DNA from: Desulfobacteraceae bacterium | GTDB taxonomy: Bacteria; Desulfobacterota; DSM-4660; Desulfatiglandales; Desulfatiglandaceae | Assembly (NCBI GenBank): GCA_030613055.1 | Contig: JAUWMR010000013.1 | Coordinates: 22,512-86,511 of the forward strand | Length of the DNA: 64,000 nt | Direction of reading: 5' to 3' | Shown: positions 17,001 through 27,218 of the stretch, one piece after another | Layout: every line of letters starts with the position of its first letter | Numbering within the stretch: position 1 is the first letter of the stretch | Translations under genes and position numbers: made by a program | The notes under the pieces: generated by a model | Seen by the model: only the letters and a program-made list of their open reading frames with translations | The model's database searches: none | Told to the model about the DNA's origin: nothing

Positions 17001-17788
17001 CAGCCAGTCTCCTCCAATATAAATATGAATCCGTTTATTTCACCATCAAGTTTGAAAAGAGAGGCAATGACACGGATCTGTCGAGAATTAATAGCAACTA
17101 AGAATTCGATTCGTCCTGACTCGGATTTAAAGATCAAGTTTTTTAACGTCTCGATTATCATGGGCCTATCGTTTTCCGGAAATATACTTGTGATTTGCCT
17201 GTTAAGCATTTCATCAATTGATTTGCCTAATATATGAAGGGCAATTGAGTTGGAAGTTATGATTCTGGCATCACGATCAACAACAAGTACCCCCATGCCA
17301 ATACACTGGATGATAGCCCTGTGAAAATTTACTGTTTGTATCAATTCATCGGTAATTTGCCTTGGCATTAGATCGGCTTGTTTGAAAATATTGTCTTCGG
17401 ATGAAGAAAACACTGGATCATTTTCGATTTTATCCAACAGGTTCTCAATGTGCTTAGCCATTTTTTCCATGGGCCCCTTTGCAAGAAAATAATCGGCCCC
17501 AATATTTTCAAGACTTTCCAGATTTTCGATCATCACTCCTGAAAGGGCTACTATGGCAAAACTGGAATCGACGAATCTTTTCCGGGCAAATGTTATTAAC
17601 TGCTTCCCGTCAATTTTTGGCATAATCATGTCCACGAACAGGAGATCAACGGATTCTTCCTCTAATTTTGATATAGCCTCTTTGCCGTCATATGCCTTGA
17701 ATACCTGGTATCCTCTTGCCTCAAGCAACTCTGTAACAAACTCTACAAAAAAGAAATCATTATCTACTACCAGTGCCTTAACTCCCAT
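17000..17788 (-). CDS. Receiver-PAS signalling protein
   Basis: The protein has 262 residues. The receiver domain (1-120) has VVDND, phospho-acceptor D53 in LLFVDMIMPKIDG, and a Lys in FLAKGP. A PAS domain (about 140-262) follows (QCIGMGVLVVDRDARIITSN). There is no kinase or output domain. The gene overlaps the MCP start by 1 bp, so stoichiometric production is likely. The combination suggests a cytoplasmic input module for the sensorless MCP. The 220-bp upstream region holds a dispersed repeat and a short inverted repeat. Confidence 0.88.
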   Translation of the reverse strand: MGVKALVVDNDFFFVEFVTELLEARGYQVFKAYDGKEAISKLEEESVDLLFVDMIMPKIDGKQLITFARKRFVDSSFAIVALSGVMIENLESLENIGADYFLAKGPMEKMAKHIENLLDKIENDPVFSSSEDNIFKQADLMPRQITDELIQTVNFHRAIIQCIGMGVLVVDRDARIITSNSIALHILGKSIDEMLNRQITSIFPENDRPMIIETLKNLIFKSESGRIEFLVAINSRQIRVIASLFKLDGEINGFIFILEETG

Positions 17789-17891
17789 TTGCCTTACCTC
17801 AAGGATTGATGATTGACGATTGACTATGTCGGAGCCCAGTGAAATACAGAGTCAATTTCACAGGGGCGCCTTTTTGCGGCTTACCAATCAA

Positions 17892-17983
17892 GATGAAGCC
17901 GCAAAAAGCGCAAAATTTTAGAATCGCATTTAACAAAATCAATAGGTTGCAGACAGAGAAATTTCTTTAACTTCCTTTTTACG
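17892..17983. repeat. Dispersed ~95-bp repeat, copy 1 (inverted relative to 55043)
   Basis: The reverse complement of this stretch matches 55043-55144 almost base for base, apart from a 10-11 bp insertion and a few substitutions. The shared core includes AACCTATTGATTTTGTTAAA and CGATTCTAAAATTTTGCG. The region is flanked by ATTGATGATTGAC (near 17807) and its inverted partner (near 17995). Confidence 0.75.
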
Positions 17984-18010
17984 AGCGCATCAATCGTCAA
18001 TAGTCAATCA

Positions 18011-20398
18011 TCAATTAATACACACCCTCCGCACCTCGCTAATATCGGTTAATCCCTGGAAAGCTTTTTGAATACCGTCCTGCTTCAGTGTGGTCATACC
18101 CTCTTTTTTCGCCTGTTCAAACAGAAGCTCCGAGTTGGCCTGTTTTTTAATCATCCTCTTTGTTTCGGCGGTGCCTTCCATCAATTCATGAACGCCAAGC
18201 CTTCCTTTATAACCGGTTCCGGAACAGATTTCGCATCCATCGCCGGGACGGTAAAGAGTTAGATCGCGCGTGTATTCGATGCCTGTCGCGCCAAATTTAT
18301 CCTTTCCATAATCTGTCACGATTTCCTCAAATTCTTCTTCATCGGGATGGTATTCCTGGAGGCAGTTTGTACACAATCTCCTGACCAGCCTCTGGGCCAG
18401 AACACCAAGGAAGGCATCGGAAAAATTAAGTGGGTTGAGCCCCATGTCAAGTAATCGTGTGACTGTTTCCGGCGCGCTGTTTGTATGAAGAGTCGAAAAA
18501 ACAAGATGGCCGGTAAGGGATGCCTCAATGCCGATGGAGGCGGTCTCTTCATCACGCATTTCACCGATCATAATCACATCCGGATCTGCCCTTAAAAAGG
18601 CGCGCATGATCCGGGCGAAATCGAGTCCAATCTTGGGTTTGGCCTCCACCTGTCTCAGGCCGGGCTGAGTGATCTCTACAGGGTCTTCCGCGGTCCAGAT
18701 TTTGATGCCCGGTTTATTTATATATCCGAGTGCGGAGTGAAGGGTTGTGGTTTTACCCGAACCGGTCGGCCCCACTACTAATATCAGGCCGTAAGGTTTT
18801 GCGAGAATATCCTTCATAATCCCGAAGTTTCTGTCATTCAGCCCCATATCCTCCAGTCTCATAGCGCCTGCCTTGGCAAGGATTCTCAACACGGCATCCT
18901 CATAATTCCCGGTAGTTGGGAGAGTAGCCACCCTGAGTTCAAACGGGGGTATGCCTTTGCGTTTGAATTTGATTTTCCCGTCCTGGGGCAGACGCCTTTC
19001 CGCAATATCGAGCTCTGCCATGATTTTAATCCTTGAAAGAACGCCTCTGGCCATGGAGTTGGGAATTTTGATGTAATCCTGACATACACCGTCTATCCGG
19101 AACCGTAGGTTCGTGGCCTTGGTAATAGGGGAAGGTTCAACATGAATGTCGGAGGCATTTTTCCGGTACGCGGCAATAATCGCCTGATCAATGAGTTTCA
19201 CTACCTGTCCTGATGCCTCATCAAATTCTTCTTCGTGATATTCTGCTTCCTCGTCTTCTTCAAAGGAGACATCCGGAATCAGGTCAAAGTCATCAACCAT
19301 CTCTTCGGCAGGGGCCGGATCTTCGTACGATTTTCCGTCAAAGAAGTGCCTGATGTATGCCTCAACGTCCTCCTTTATAGCCACGGAGAAGTTGATCTTT
19401 TTTGTCTTTACCAGGACCCTGATGTGATCAATCTTGGTGAGCTCCTTAGGGTCATCAATAAGTATCTCAACGCTGTCCTTTTCCCAGCTCAACGGGACCC
19501 AATGCTCGTACAAGAGAAACGCTTTTTTTAGATTACCGATAAGCTCAACCGGCGTGGGCAATTCCGGACTAAAGCTTTTGAAAGGACAGCCGTAAAAATA
19601 GGAGAGTGATTTGCCTACCTCTTCTTTCGTTATTCTAAAATGCTCGATCAAGAGATATTCCACGCTCTTTTTGCTCTTTTTTGAGAGCGCCAGGGCCTGC
19701 TGCAACTGGTCCGTAGATACCATTTTCTGTTTTAGGAGGTAGTCGTATCGTGAACTATAAGAAACGCTGGCCAGTAAAGAATCTATTCTCGTTCTGATCT
19801 CTTTGTTTTTTGGATCAAGTGTTTTAGCGGATTCATAGAGTTTGTGGGCCAGATCCTTGTTGTCTAACTTTTCCATCTCAAGACCAGCCATATATTTGAT
19901 CTGGGCCTTTTCCAGGTCTTTAAGATTATTTTCGTTGATGATCTTTTCCGTCTGCTCTACGATCTTAGACGGGGGGTAGATTTTAAACAGGCACTCTACA
20001 AGCGGAGGGATAATTTCATCGGATGGATAATCCAGCTTAAATAATTTTTTGTATTCGGAAATTGCCTCATTAAAAAGCCCCAGTTCCCTGAATGAGGATA
20101 CACTGCCTAAAATTGAAGGAACATCTTCTTTACTTGAGAGTCTTTTCCTCAAGACGGAGATGTCTTCGGGAGTCAATTTGTCATGTTCGCTTTTTTCCTG
20201 CCCCATCATTTCATTTTTTAATTGAGTGATTTTTTTGCTGACAGTTTTCCGGTTTTGCTTGCTCAACTTTGGGAAATCTGACAGTATCCGTTCATAAACA
20301 CCTAATGATTCATCGAGCAATCCCATGGAATGATAGGCTGCTGCCTCATTGATTTTGGTCTCAATTTCATCTTTTTTGTCTACACGGATCCCGTTCAT
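18011..20398 (-). CDS. GspE/PilB-family ATPase with TPR-like and MshEN domains
   Basis: The protein has 795 residues. Residues 1-205 are TPR-like helical repeats. Residues 215-355 resemble an MshEN domain, which can bind cyclic di-GMP. The ATPase core (about 400-795) has Walker A GPTGSGKTTT (543-552), Asp-box and His-box segments, and the Walker B region DPDVIMIGEMRDEE (605-618). A zinc tetracysteine is formed by CTNC and CEIC. Such ATPases power type IV pilus extension or type II secretion. No other pilus or secretion gene is in the window. The start codon overlaps the hybrid kinase stop by 4 bp (ATGA), so the two are coupled. The N-terminal TPR fusion is unusual and may recruit it to the signalling complex. 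Confidence 0.9.
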   Translation of the reverse strand: MNGIRVDKKDEIETKINEAAAYHSMGLLDESLGVYERILSDFPKLSKQNRKTVSKKITQLKNEMMGQEKSEHDKLTPEDISVLRKRLSSKEDVPSILGSVSSFRELGLFNEAISEYKKLFKLDYPSDEIIPPLVECLFKIYPPSKIVEQTEKIINENNLKDLEKAQIKYMAGLEMEKLDNKDLAHKLYESAKTLDPKNKEIRTRIDSLLASVSYSSRYDYLLKQKMVSTDQLQQALALSKKSKKSVEYLLIEHFRITKEEVGKSLSYFYGCPFKSFSPELPTPVELIGNLKKAFLLYEHWVPLSWEKDSVEILIDDPKELTKIDHIRVLVKTKKINFSVAIKEDVEAYIRHFFDGKSYEDPAPAEEMVDDFDLIPDVSFEEDEEAEYHEEEFDEASGQVVKLIDQAIIAAYRKNASDIHVEPSPITKATNLRFRIDGVCQDYIKIPNSMARGVLSRIKIMAELDIAERRLPQDGKIKFKRKGIPPFELRVATLPTTGNYEDAVLRILAKAGAMRLEDMGLNDRNFGIMKDILAKPYGLILVVGPTGSGKTTTLHSALGYINKPGIKIWTAEDPVEITQPGLRQVEAKPKIGLDFARIMRAFLRADPDVIMIGEMRDEETASIGIEASLTGHLVFSTLHTNSAPETVTRLLDMGLNPLNFSDAFLGVLAQRLVRRLCTNCLQEYHPDEEEFEEIVTDYGKDKFGATGIEYTRDLTLYRPGDGCEICSGTGYKGRLGVHELMEGTAETKRMIKKQANSELLFEQAKKEGMTTLKQDGIQKAFQGLTDISEVRRVCIN

Positions 20399-23300
20399 TT
20401 TAGTATCACTCCTGCCATTACCTTGCTGAGGTCTATAATATCAACAGGCTTGGTTAAATACCCCTTGATGCGTTTTCTAATCCAATCATCTATTCCGTCT
20501 GGCCCTGCCATCTCATAACCGGAGATGAGAATTATCTTTGCGTCAGGGTCCATGGAAAGGATCTTTTTTAAGGCGGTCAGGCCGTCCATCTCAGGCATAT
20601 TCCTGTCGAGCAGGACAACATCAGGTCGCCATGCCTCATATTTTTCAAGGGCCTTTTGACCGCTGGTGACAGAATCAGACTTATAACCCAGGTTATCAAG
20701 CAGTTCTTCCATGGATCGAAGAAGATTTTGCTCATCATCCACAATTAGCACTTTTTCACCATTGCCCTTTATTATTTCCGGCACAGCAATTTTTTTGTCA
20801 CGCGGTACGGCATCCGGCAGTGGGAAAAAAATCTTAAACGAGGTTCCCTTGCCCACCCGGGATTGTACCTGGATTTCGCCCCCATGATTTTTCACAATAC
20901 CATAGGCCGTAGAAAGACCTAATCCCGTTCCCCTGCCGGGTTCTTTTGTTGTAAAGAAGGGATCAAATATCTTTTTCACGGTCTCCTCATCCATCCCGCA
21001 TCCGGTGTCTGTTATGGCAACAGTTACCCTGTTTTTTTCTTTTTTAGCATCAATCCGTAATGTGCCACCGTCCGGCATTGCATCACGGGCATTTGTGCAC
21101 AGATTCATAAAGACCTGGCTTAATGCAGAGTGATCACCATAAATGGGAAGCAGTTCGGCCAGGTCAGTTTGAATATCTGTTTTTTTATCAAACGACCGGT
21201 TTATAATGTGAAAGGTCTCTTTTAGAACTTCCACGAGATTGATAAAGGTTTTTTGGCCGATCCGGACTTTTCTGGAAAACTGGAGCAGGTCGGTTATCAG
21301 GTCAGAGCCTGTTTTGGTCAGCCTGACAATTTCATCCGCATAACTCTGCAATTCAGGGGTGCTCTGGTATTTTAACTGGATAAGCTGGGTATTGGCCATG
21401 ACCCCTGCAAGGATATTCCTGAAGTTGTGAGAAATGCCGCTGGCAATAACGCCTATGGATTCCATTTTCTGGGCGTGTCTCAGTTGCGACTTGAGTCTCA
21501 TCCTGTCTGTCATGTCTTTCACCAGCCCCCTGCAGGCGATTATTCCATTGGGCAATTCAACAAGCCAGTTTTTATATTCAAGGATCCTTTCCTCGCCGCT
21601 TTTTATGACGATACGAATCAGTCCCTCGGCTACCCCTTTTTCTTTAAGTACTCTCAAATAGTCATCAAACATATTTTTATAGCGCTCGGGAATTATATCC
21701 CGGACAGTCATGGAAAGTAATTCCGTCTCTTGATAGCCTGTAGTTCTTTCGATAGCCGGGTTGACCTCAATGATCTTTCCCTCCATGTCATGAAGGTACC
21801 AGAAATCAGATACATTCTCAAAGATATCACGATACCTGGCCTCGTTTTCCTCTATTTTTTTATCGTATCGTTCATGTTCAAAGGCATTTGCAAGAGAATT
21901 TACCGCAGAGCGCAGCAGGTTGATTTCCGCGTCCTGCCATAGATTGCCGTTGACACAATTGTCAAATCCGATAAATCCTTCGAAGCTTTCCTTAATAAAC
22001 AGGGGAAGGAGCAGGATGGATTTAATATTCCGGGATTCGAGGAAAGCGCGTTCCTCATCGGGGGAGTCGTCTAAGGTCACGGAAATGATTTTTCCGGTCG
22101 ACATCTCCTGATGCCATCCCGGGCAGGCGTTCTCATAGGACAGGGTTTGCAGGCCGGGATTATCGATCTGAGGCTCTATCTCCTCGGAACACCACTCGGA
22201 CCGCAGGCTCGCGTAAATCCTGCCGTATGCGTCTTTGTGGTTTTCAAACCAGTAGCAACGGCTTGCCTCAGCCGTTTGCCCCATGATCTTAATAACGTCA
22301 CCTACAAGTCCCCTTATATTTCCGCCTTTTAACAGTAAAGATGCGACAGAGGCAGATGCCTTTAGATAATTGTGAAGGTTTTCTATCCTTGTAATATCAC
22401 TAAAGGTCAAAAGGACGGAAGTGACAATCTCATCCTCCACTTCTAATTGCGTACCTGAGACCTTGAAATGATATAATTTTTCCTGGAAATTCCGGCAATT
22501 CAAGTTAGCAGAAAAGTCTTCACCCTGTTCAAAGACCCGGCTTTGTTCGACAAAACAACCGGGGCAAGGCTGGTTTCTGCCAAAAAAAACAGAATAGCAT
22601 TTCTGACCAATAATGTCAGCACGTTCCCTATTGAAAAAGATCAGGAAGAATTGATTTACCTCCAATACTGACAGATTACGGTCCAGTATTATTACGCCTT
22701 CGTTCACACTGTTTAAAATGCCTGAATAGTAGTCACGCTGGATAATGATATCCCTGTGCAAAAGGGAGTTTTTTATGGTTAATGAGGCAACATCAACAAT
22801 GGTATTCAATAATACCAGGTCATCCTGATCGAACTGGCCCTCTTTAATGTTTAATATTTCAATGGCACCGATAACATTTTTGTCAGACCTGATAGGAGTA
22901 CAGAGAATGGATCGCGTATCAAAACCTGTTTGATAATCGATATCAGGAAGGAAACGGGAGTCCTTTTTCACCTCGTTTACGATGACCGGTTCATTTTGTG
23001 AAACAACCCATCCGATCAGGCCGTGATTTTCCCCAACACGAACTCCCCTGATATTTTCAGCCGTTTCACCATATGTATATCTGAAGACTAAATTCCTTAA
23101 GTGATCGTTATTGCTTTCAAGTATTGCTATGGTTCCGGCTTCTGCAGCCAATAACTCGACGGATTTCTCCAGCATAGAGTTGAAAACCGCGTCCTCTGAC
23201 AGGCTGGAATTTAATATTTGGGCAATCTGATTTAGCAGCCCCATTTCTTTGATCTTTTTTTCCAGGCGCTGTTCGATTAGTTTTTGCCGGGTCAGATCAT

Positions 23301-24072
23301 AGATTAAGATGATGCCTCCAGGTGGGGATTCACCCTGATCGTCTTTGAAAACGGAAAAAATAAGATCAAGTGTCTTTGGCCCAAGGGTTGTTGTTAGATA
23401 ATTGTCTTTTTGTTTGCCTTTTGGGAGTTTTTTTAGAATGGCCTTGATCTGTTCCCGATCAGAAGGATCAAAATGTTCCTCCACAGAGGTGTTCAGCAAG
23501 TCATTCAGAGATTTTCCTAAGTATTTTTCCGCAGCGGGATTAACCTCCAATATTTTATGGTCAAAGTCGTAAACAATAAGCCCTTCCTTCATGCATTGGG
23601 ATATTTGTCGTTTTTGACTTCGACTTGACAGAAGTTCTTCAACGATTTTTCTATGTCTCAAGCCTTTTTTGTGTAAAAGAGACGGTGTTTCCCTGCCTTT
23701 ACTTGAGACGATATTCTGGCATACATCTCGAAGTTTTTCTCGGATCGTACCGATCTCACTCTTTTCAATATAATAATCAGCACCTAACTGATCTCGCCCC
23801 GAATATTCCGTTAAGGCACCTGAAATAATGACAATTACAATGTCTGCCAGGGCGGGATCACTTCTAACATATTTAATGAGTTGTTCTCCCGATATCTTGG
23901 GCATAATAAGATCGGTGAAAAGAATATCGGGAGGATTTTTTTTTATTTCCTCAAGGCATTCCTTTCCATTGTTAGCTGTTTTTACCTGAAACCCCTCTTC
24001 CCTCAGAATATCTCCAAAGAGGGCAAGGAACATCAGATCATTGTCCACAATCAAGACTTTAGAAACATTCAA
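20395..24072 (-). CDS. Large hybrid histidine kinase (REC-PAS-GAF-PAS-GAF-PAS-HK-REC)
   Basis: The protein has 1225 residues and no transmembrane segments, so it is a soluble integrator. Order by sequence: receiver (D54 in LFTDLIMP), PAS (about 155-270), GAF (about 300-445), PAS (about 455-560, with QPCPGCF cysteines), GAF-like (about 575-720), PAS (about 735-850), DHp, ATPase and C-terminal receiver. The DHp H-box is [13 protein letters not shown], the variant found in many deltaproteobacterial kinases. The ATPase has [16 protein letters not shown] and GRGTGLGL. The C-terminal receiver has [13 protein letters not shown]. It is cotranscribed with the GspE-like ATPase. A decayed relative of its C-terminal receiver lies at 34287-34454. 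Confidence 0.92.
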   Translation of the reverse strand: MNVSKVLIVDNDLMFLALFGDILREEGFQVKTANNGKECLEEIKKNPPDILFTDLIMPKISGEQLIKYVRSDPALADIVIVIISGALTEYSGRDQLGADYYIEKSEIGTIREKLRDVCQNIVSSKGRETPSLLHKKGLRHRKIVEELLSSRSQKRQISQCMKEGLIVYDFDHKILEVNPAAEKYLGKSLNDLLNTSVEEHFDPSDREQIKAILKKLPKGKQKDNYLTTTLGPKTLDLIFSVFKDDQGESPPGGIILIYDLTRQKLIEQRLEKKIKEMGLLNQIAQILNSSLSEDAVFNSMLEKSVELLAAEAGTIAILESNNDHLRNLVFRYTYGETAENIRGVRVGENHGLIGWVVSQNEPVIVNEVKKDSRFLPDIDYQTGFDTRSILCTPIRSDKNVIGAIEILNIKEGQFDQDDLVLLNTIVDVASLTIKNSLLHRDIIIQRDYYSGILNSVNEGVIILDRNLSVLEVNQFFLIFFNRERADIIGQKCYSVFFGRNQPCPGCFVEQSRVFEQGEDFSANLNCRNFQEKLYHFKVSGTQLEVEDEIVTSVLLTFSDITRIENLHNYLKASASVASLLLKGGNIRGLVGDVIKIMGQTAEASRCYWFENHKDAYGRIYASLRSEWCSEEIEPQIDNPGLQTLSYENACPGWHQEMSTGKIISVTLDDSPDEERAFLESRNIKSILLLPLFIKESFEGFIGFDNCVNGNLWQDAEINLLRSAVNSLANAFEHERYDKKIEENEARYRDIFENVSDFWYLHDMEGKIIEVNPAIERTTGYQETELLSMTVRDIIPERYKNMFDDYLRVLKEKGVAEGLIRIVIKSGEERILEYKNWLVELPNGIIACRGLVKDMTDRMRLKSQLRHAQKMESIGVIASGISHNFRNILAGVMANTQLIQLKYQSTPELQSYADEIVRLTKTGSDLITDLLQFSRKVRIGQKTFINLVEVLKETFHIINRSFDKKTDIQTDLAELLPIYGDHSALSQVFMNLCTNARDAMPDGGTLRIDAKKEKNRVTVAITDTGCGMDEETVKKIFDPFFTTKEPGRGTGLGLSTAYGIVKNHGGEIQVQSRVGKGTSFKIFFPLPDAVPRDKKIAVPEIIKGNGEKVLIVDDEQNLLRSMEELLDNLGYKSDSVTSGQKALEKYEAWRPDVVLLDRNMPEMDGLTALKKILSMDPDAKIILISGYEMAGPDGIDDWIRKRIKGYLTKPVDIIDLSKVMAGVILK

Positions 24073-24481
24073 ATCTATTGCTCCAATATTCTGTGACCAT
24101 AGTTATTAAGAAATCTTGTTACTATTTAGGCATCTCTTTTTTAGACAGGATAACAGGATAACAGGATAAACAGGAATTTATTTTTATTAAGTCACAAACA
24201 AGCCCTTATTGTAATAATCGTGTAAATCAAATAAAGAATCCTGGTAATATAGCTTACAGATAAACTCCAAATAAGGAATTTAATATAATCTCTTTGTGTT
24301 TTTCTTAAATATGAAATGAATATTTAAAATAACTTCCGATCAATGGGGAGAGCGGGTTAAACCGGATTATAATAGAAGGGTTTAACCCAAGCAATTACAC
24401 ATAAAGCAAGGAACGGTCTATCAGGATATCTAAAGGATTTACAGGAATTTAAAAAAAATCAAGTTAATCCTGTTATCCTGT
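24073..24481. other. Intergenic region with ACAGGATAA repeats
   Basis: No gene was found. A direct-repeat run ACAGGATAACAGGATAA near 24146-24170 has an inverted partner (CCTGTTATCCTGTCTAAA, 24469-24486) at the other end, so the spacer is bracketed by inverted copies. A related run occurs at 36410-36430. Confidence 0.5.
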
Positions 24482-24820
24482 CTAAATACCTGTGTAGTTA
24501 CGAAATTTTTTCTGTTTTAACGAAGGCAGCAGTATGTCACAGTTAAGTCTAACCATAGCAATAGGGGCAAAAATACCCATTAAAATTAATAGATAGCCTA
24601 TATCGGTTTTTCTTAAATAAAGCCTGCCCTTTTCATAAACAAGATCCGCCTCCCTGATTCCCTCGAGAGAAGTAATAAAAAGGGGCCACCACTCTTTGCT
24701 TTCCGGCTCTTCAGTTAATGGCGCTAAAAACTCCTTATAAACGAGCTTTCCGCCAAAAGAAAAAAGCATGATCCCCTTAACATCTCCTATGTCCAGAATA
24801 TCTTTAAATAGTTTTTTCAA
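24482..24820 (-). CDS. Small roadblock/LC7-like protein (tentative)
   Basis: The protein has 112 residues. The pattern GIMLFSFGGKLVYKEF, then ADLVYEKGRLYLRKTDIGYLLILMG and VRLNCDILLPSL, resembles the strand-helix-strand arrangement of roadblock-type folds that regulate MglA/Rab-like GTPases. The match is by eye and weak. It has no signal peptide or membrane segment. The gene lies upstream of the hybrid kinase after a 410-bp spacer and downstream of a PATAN receiver gene. If correct, the island would hold two roadblock proteins, this one and the one at 33059. Confidence 0.6.
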   Translation of the reverse strand: MKKLFKDILDIGDVKGIMLFSFGGKLVYKEFLAPLTEEPESKEWWPLFITSLEGIREADLVYEKGRLYLRKTDIGYLLILMGIFAPIAMVRLNCDILLPSLKQKKFRNYTGI

Positions 24821-24845
24821 TTAAATAACCTCACAATAAAATTAT

Positions 24846-24942
24846 CTCACTTCGTTCGATCATTTTATAAAACACGACTTCGTCGTTCTTTCAAGCCCCG
24901 CCTGTGGCGGGGCTCTTTATAAAATCGCGAAGCGATTTTATT
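24846..24942. repeat. Three consecutive small hairpins
   Basis: The stretch contains ACGAC-TTC-GTCGT, AGCCCCGCC-TGT-GGCGGGGCT (24894-24914) and a palindrome around AAAATCGCGAAGCGATTTT that overlaps the stop codon of the gene at 24938. They could act as an RNA stabiliser or transcription block between the two genes. No clear U-tract follows on either strand, so I do not call a terminator. Confidence 0.5.
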
Positions 24943-25954
24943 CGCACAGGACCTGCATTATTCTGTCTCTGGGGCACTTTGGGCTGACAGAAAGAATCAG
25001 GGTTTTTTCCCGGGGTACCAGGATAAAATCATTTGATTCATCCCTGTCAATATATCCGGCCTTCAATTTTCCGGCGGTAAAAAAAGCGCCGATCCTTGTA
25101 ATTTGTGCGATTAGCCCGTCCCATGTACTATCCTGGTACAGATCTTCCACCCCACTTTTTTCACCAATCCTGTTTTTCAGGAGGCTCCGAATAGCGTTAA
25201 TAGAGTTACTGCTATCAGTCGCCTCTTCAAGCACTTTTTTGTCTGTTTCCTGGATTTTCGGAGTTTCACTCTGTCCGGCCTCATCTTTTAGCCTCATTGC
25301 TTCTAAGAGAATGGCCTGGAGATCTCCTTTAATTTTTTTCTTGTTCAGGGAGCAGGAATTCTGGATTGATATGGTAGTTTCATCCCAGGAGAATATCTCA
25401 TGCGCGGCCGCTTCACCCTGCAAGCCGTTGCTCCTGGCATCGAGCATCTCCCCATTTTTAAACATGAGCACTCCCTGTTTTTCGGATAGTTTGTCAATTA
25501 GCCGTATAGTACAGGTCTTCTGCTCCATCTCTATTAACTGCAAAAACATGCCCGAGGAGACACTGTGTAAAGTTCCGCCTTCAGATTCTTTTCTCAGGGA
25601 ACCCATTATCTTCTGGGCCAGGTTGTCAATCATAAAAGGTTTCTCAATGTACCCCACAGCGCCTCCCTCACTGGCTAATTGTTCCATTTTGGGCGTACTA
25701 TAAGCTGTTATTATGATTACCGGTATGTCGGGATATTGCTCCATAATGTGGGCAAGCAGAGCAAATCCATCCATGTGTGGCATTTTCAAATCAGTAACAA
25801 CGAGGGAAACCGGATTTTCCTTTAGTTTTTCAACAGCAAAATGACCGTCCCCTGCCAGAAGCACGGAAAATGTTTCGCCATATTTTTCAAGCCCCTCTTT
25901 AAGTGAGATGAGCATTTCATGATCATCGTCAACAACCAGCACTTTTTTTACCAT
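24938..25954 (-). CDS. Receiver-PATAN (DUF4388) response regulator
   Basis: The protein has 338 residues. The receiver domain (1-120) has VVDDDHE, phospho-acceptor Asp in LVVTDLKMPHMDG and Lys in YIEKPF. A DUF4388/PATAN-type domain follows (about 133-205; LIEMEQKTCTIRL ... GVLMFKNGEMLDARSNGLQGEAAAHEI). The C-terminal ~110 residues are of unknown fold (about 225-338). PATAN domains are common partners of MglA and chemosensory systems in bacteria with surface motility. It is preceded by the PAS-DHp gene 100 bp upstream, and the two may form a phosphorelay. Confidence 0.88.
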   Translation of the reverse strand: MVKKVLVVDDDHEMLISLKEGLEKYGETFSVLLAGDGHFAVEKLKENPVSLVVTDLKMPHMDGFALLAHIMEQYPDIPVIIITAYSTPKMEQLASEGGAVGYIEKPFMIDNLAQKIMGSLRKESEGGTLHSVSSGMFLQLIEMEQKTCTIRLIDKLSEKQGVLMFKNGEMLDARSNGLQGEAAAHEIFSWDETTISIQNSCSLNKKKIKGDLQAILLEAMRLKDEAGQSETPKIQETDKKVLEEATDSSNSINAIRSLLKNRIGEKSGVEDLYQDSTWDGLIAQITRIGAFFTAGKLKAGYIDRDESNDFILVPREKTLILSVSPKCPRDRIMQVLCE

Positions 25955-26054
25955 TAATCCTTCTCCTTATGTATTAGTTTTGCTCTTTGAAAACAGGTCA
26001 CCATATCCTTATAATTCGTGATCGATTATTTCAAAAAGCTAAAATGATATTTCC

Positions 26055-27077
26055 TTATGAGGTTTTGTCAATGTCTACAATTCTTTCTCCACCTACATAT
26101 TCCATTGCCCTGTATTTCTTTATGCCGCCTATTTTTTTAGCGATCTGGTTTAGCTTTTCGGTTTGACCATTTATTCTCTCTATTATATTATAATTAGGAT
26201 CATCAGGTTTCAATACGGTTAATAATTCATCAAGCAGGTTGTTGATGATCATCAGGGGCTGGTTAAGATTATGGGCCACTCCTCCCGCCATTTCAAGGAC
26301 ACCCTGAAATTTCTCTCTGGCTAATTCTTTCTGATGCCTGAGCTTTTTAGTCACATCCCAGGCCACAGTTTCCAGATAATGCGCCTTTTCCGTCTTTTTT
26401 ACCAGAGATGACTGGAATTCGAGATAATGTATTTTCCTGGACTTGTCCATTATTGTAAGGATTCCATTATCATTCTCGGAATCTAATATTCCGGAAACAA
26501 AGAGGCGAAATTGATTTCTATATCTGGGCACAATATACTCGTCTAAGGGTTTTCCGATTAGTTCATTTCTGTGAAACCCAAAGGATTTGGCACCGGCCTG
26601 GTTAATATCGAGGATGTTCCCCTTAAGGTCAATATGAAATACAATTTTGTCTGCTATATCATGCAGGTCTGCTGTGGTGACATTTTCTCCAAAATCTACC
26701 TTTATCTCCCTCATTATTCCATCAAAATAAATTACAATGCCGTCGTCGTCCAGAACTGCTCTTGCGGTTACCGCGCACCATATGGGCGTTTTATCACGCT
26801 TAACGAATTGAAGGGGCAGATCTTCCACTAACCCGCCTTCAATTACAAGGCTTACAAAGTTGCCCCTGTCTTTTTTATACAGATACAAATCGATAATTCG
26901 ATAGTCGATCAAATCACTGACAGAATCAAATCCGAATAATCTGGCCATGGCCTTATTGCAAAAGACAATCTTCCCTTCAAGAGTGGACCGGTAAATACCA
27001 ACCGGAATGTTATCAATAAACTGGGCATTTAATGCCCGCGGTTTATCAATAACAATTTTAGATGCTGTGCCAGCCAT
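26055..27077 (-). CDS. PAS-PAS-DHp protein lacking an ATPase domain
   Basis: The protein has 340 residues. There are two PAS domains (about 15-130 and 135-250; DNIPVGIYRSTLEGKIVFCNKA, then VFHIDLKGNILDINQAGA). A DHp-like helix pair has the H-box MAGGVAHNLNQPLMIINN (His near residue 272). The chain then stops after about 65 residues, where a kinase would continue into the HATPase domain. The stop is followed within 100 bp by the next gene, so there is no room for a split domain. It may be phosphorylated in trans by a partner kinase such as that at 33505, or it may act as a dimeric adaptor. Confidence 0.85.
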   Translation of the reverse strand: MAGTASKIVIDKPRALNAQFIDNIPVGIYRSTLEGKIVFCNKAMARLFGFDSVSDLIDYRIIDLYLYKKDRGNFVSLVIEGGLVEDLPLQFVKRDKTPIWCAVTARAVLDDDGIVIYFDGIMREIKVDFGENVTTADLHDIADKIVFHIDLKGNILDINQAGAKSFGFHRNELIGKPLDEYIVPRYRNQFRLFVSGILDSENDNGILTIMDKSRKIHYLEFQSSLVKKTEKAHYLETVAWDVTKKLRHQKELAREKFQGVLEMAGGVAHNLNQPLMIINNLLDELLTVLKPDDPNYNIIERINGQTEKLNQIAKKIGGIKKYRAMEYVGGERIVDIDKTS

Positions 27078-27218
27078 TTTTTATCAACCCGTGTCGGGGA
27101 TCAGACCTTGCCTTGCCCCCATCCCGCCTCCTTTAAATGGAGATGAGTTCAGGATTCCAAAACCGTAATTCAACTGCGTTGAGGGTATTGATGGGATGAA
27201 AATAGTGTGAACTGTTAC

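Noticed and set aside
21085..21105. Single TGCACA within the hybrid kinase gene as a further dyad
   Set aside because: There is only one half-site, no partner at 21 bp and no sigma54-like site downstream.
24894..24914. AGCCCCGCC hairpin as an intrinsic terminator
   Set aside because: A GC-rich stem is present but no U-tract follows on either strand. Two other hairpins adjoin it, so it is listed as a hairpin group.
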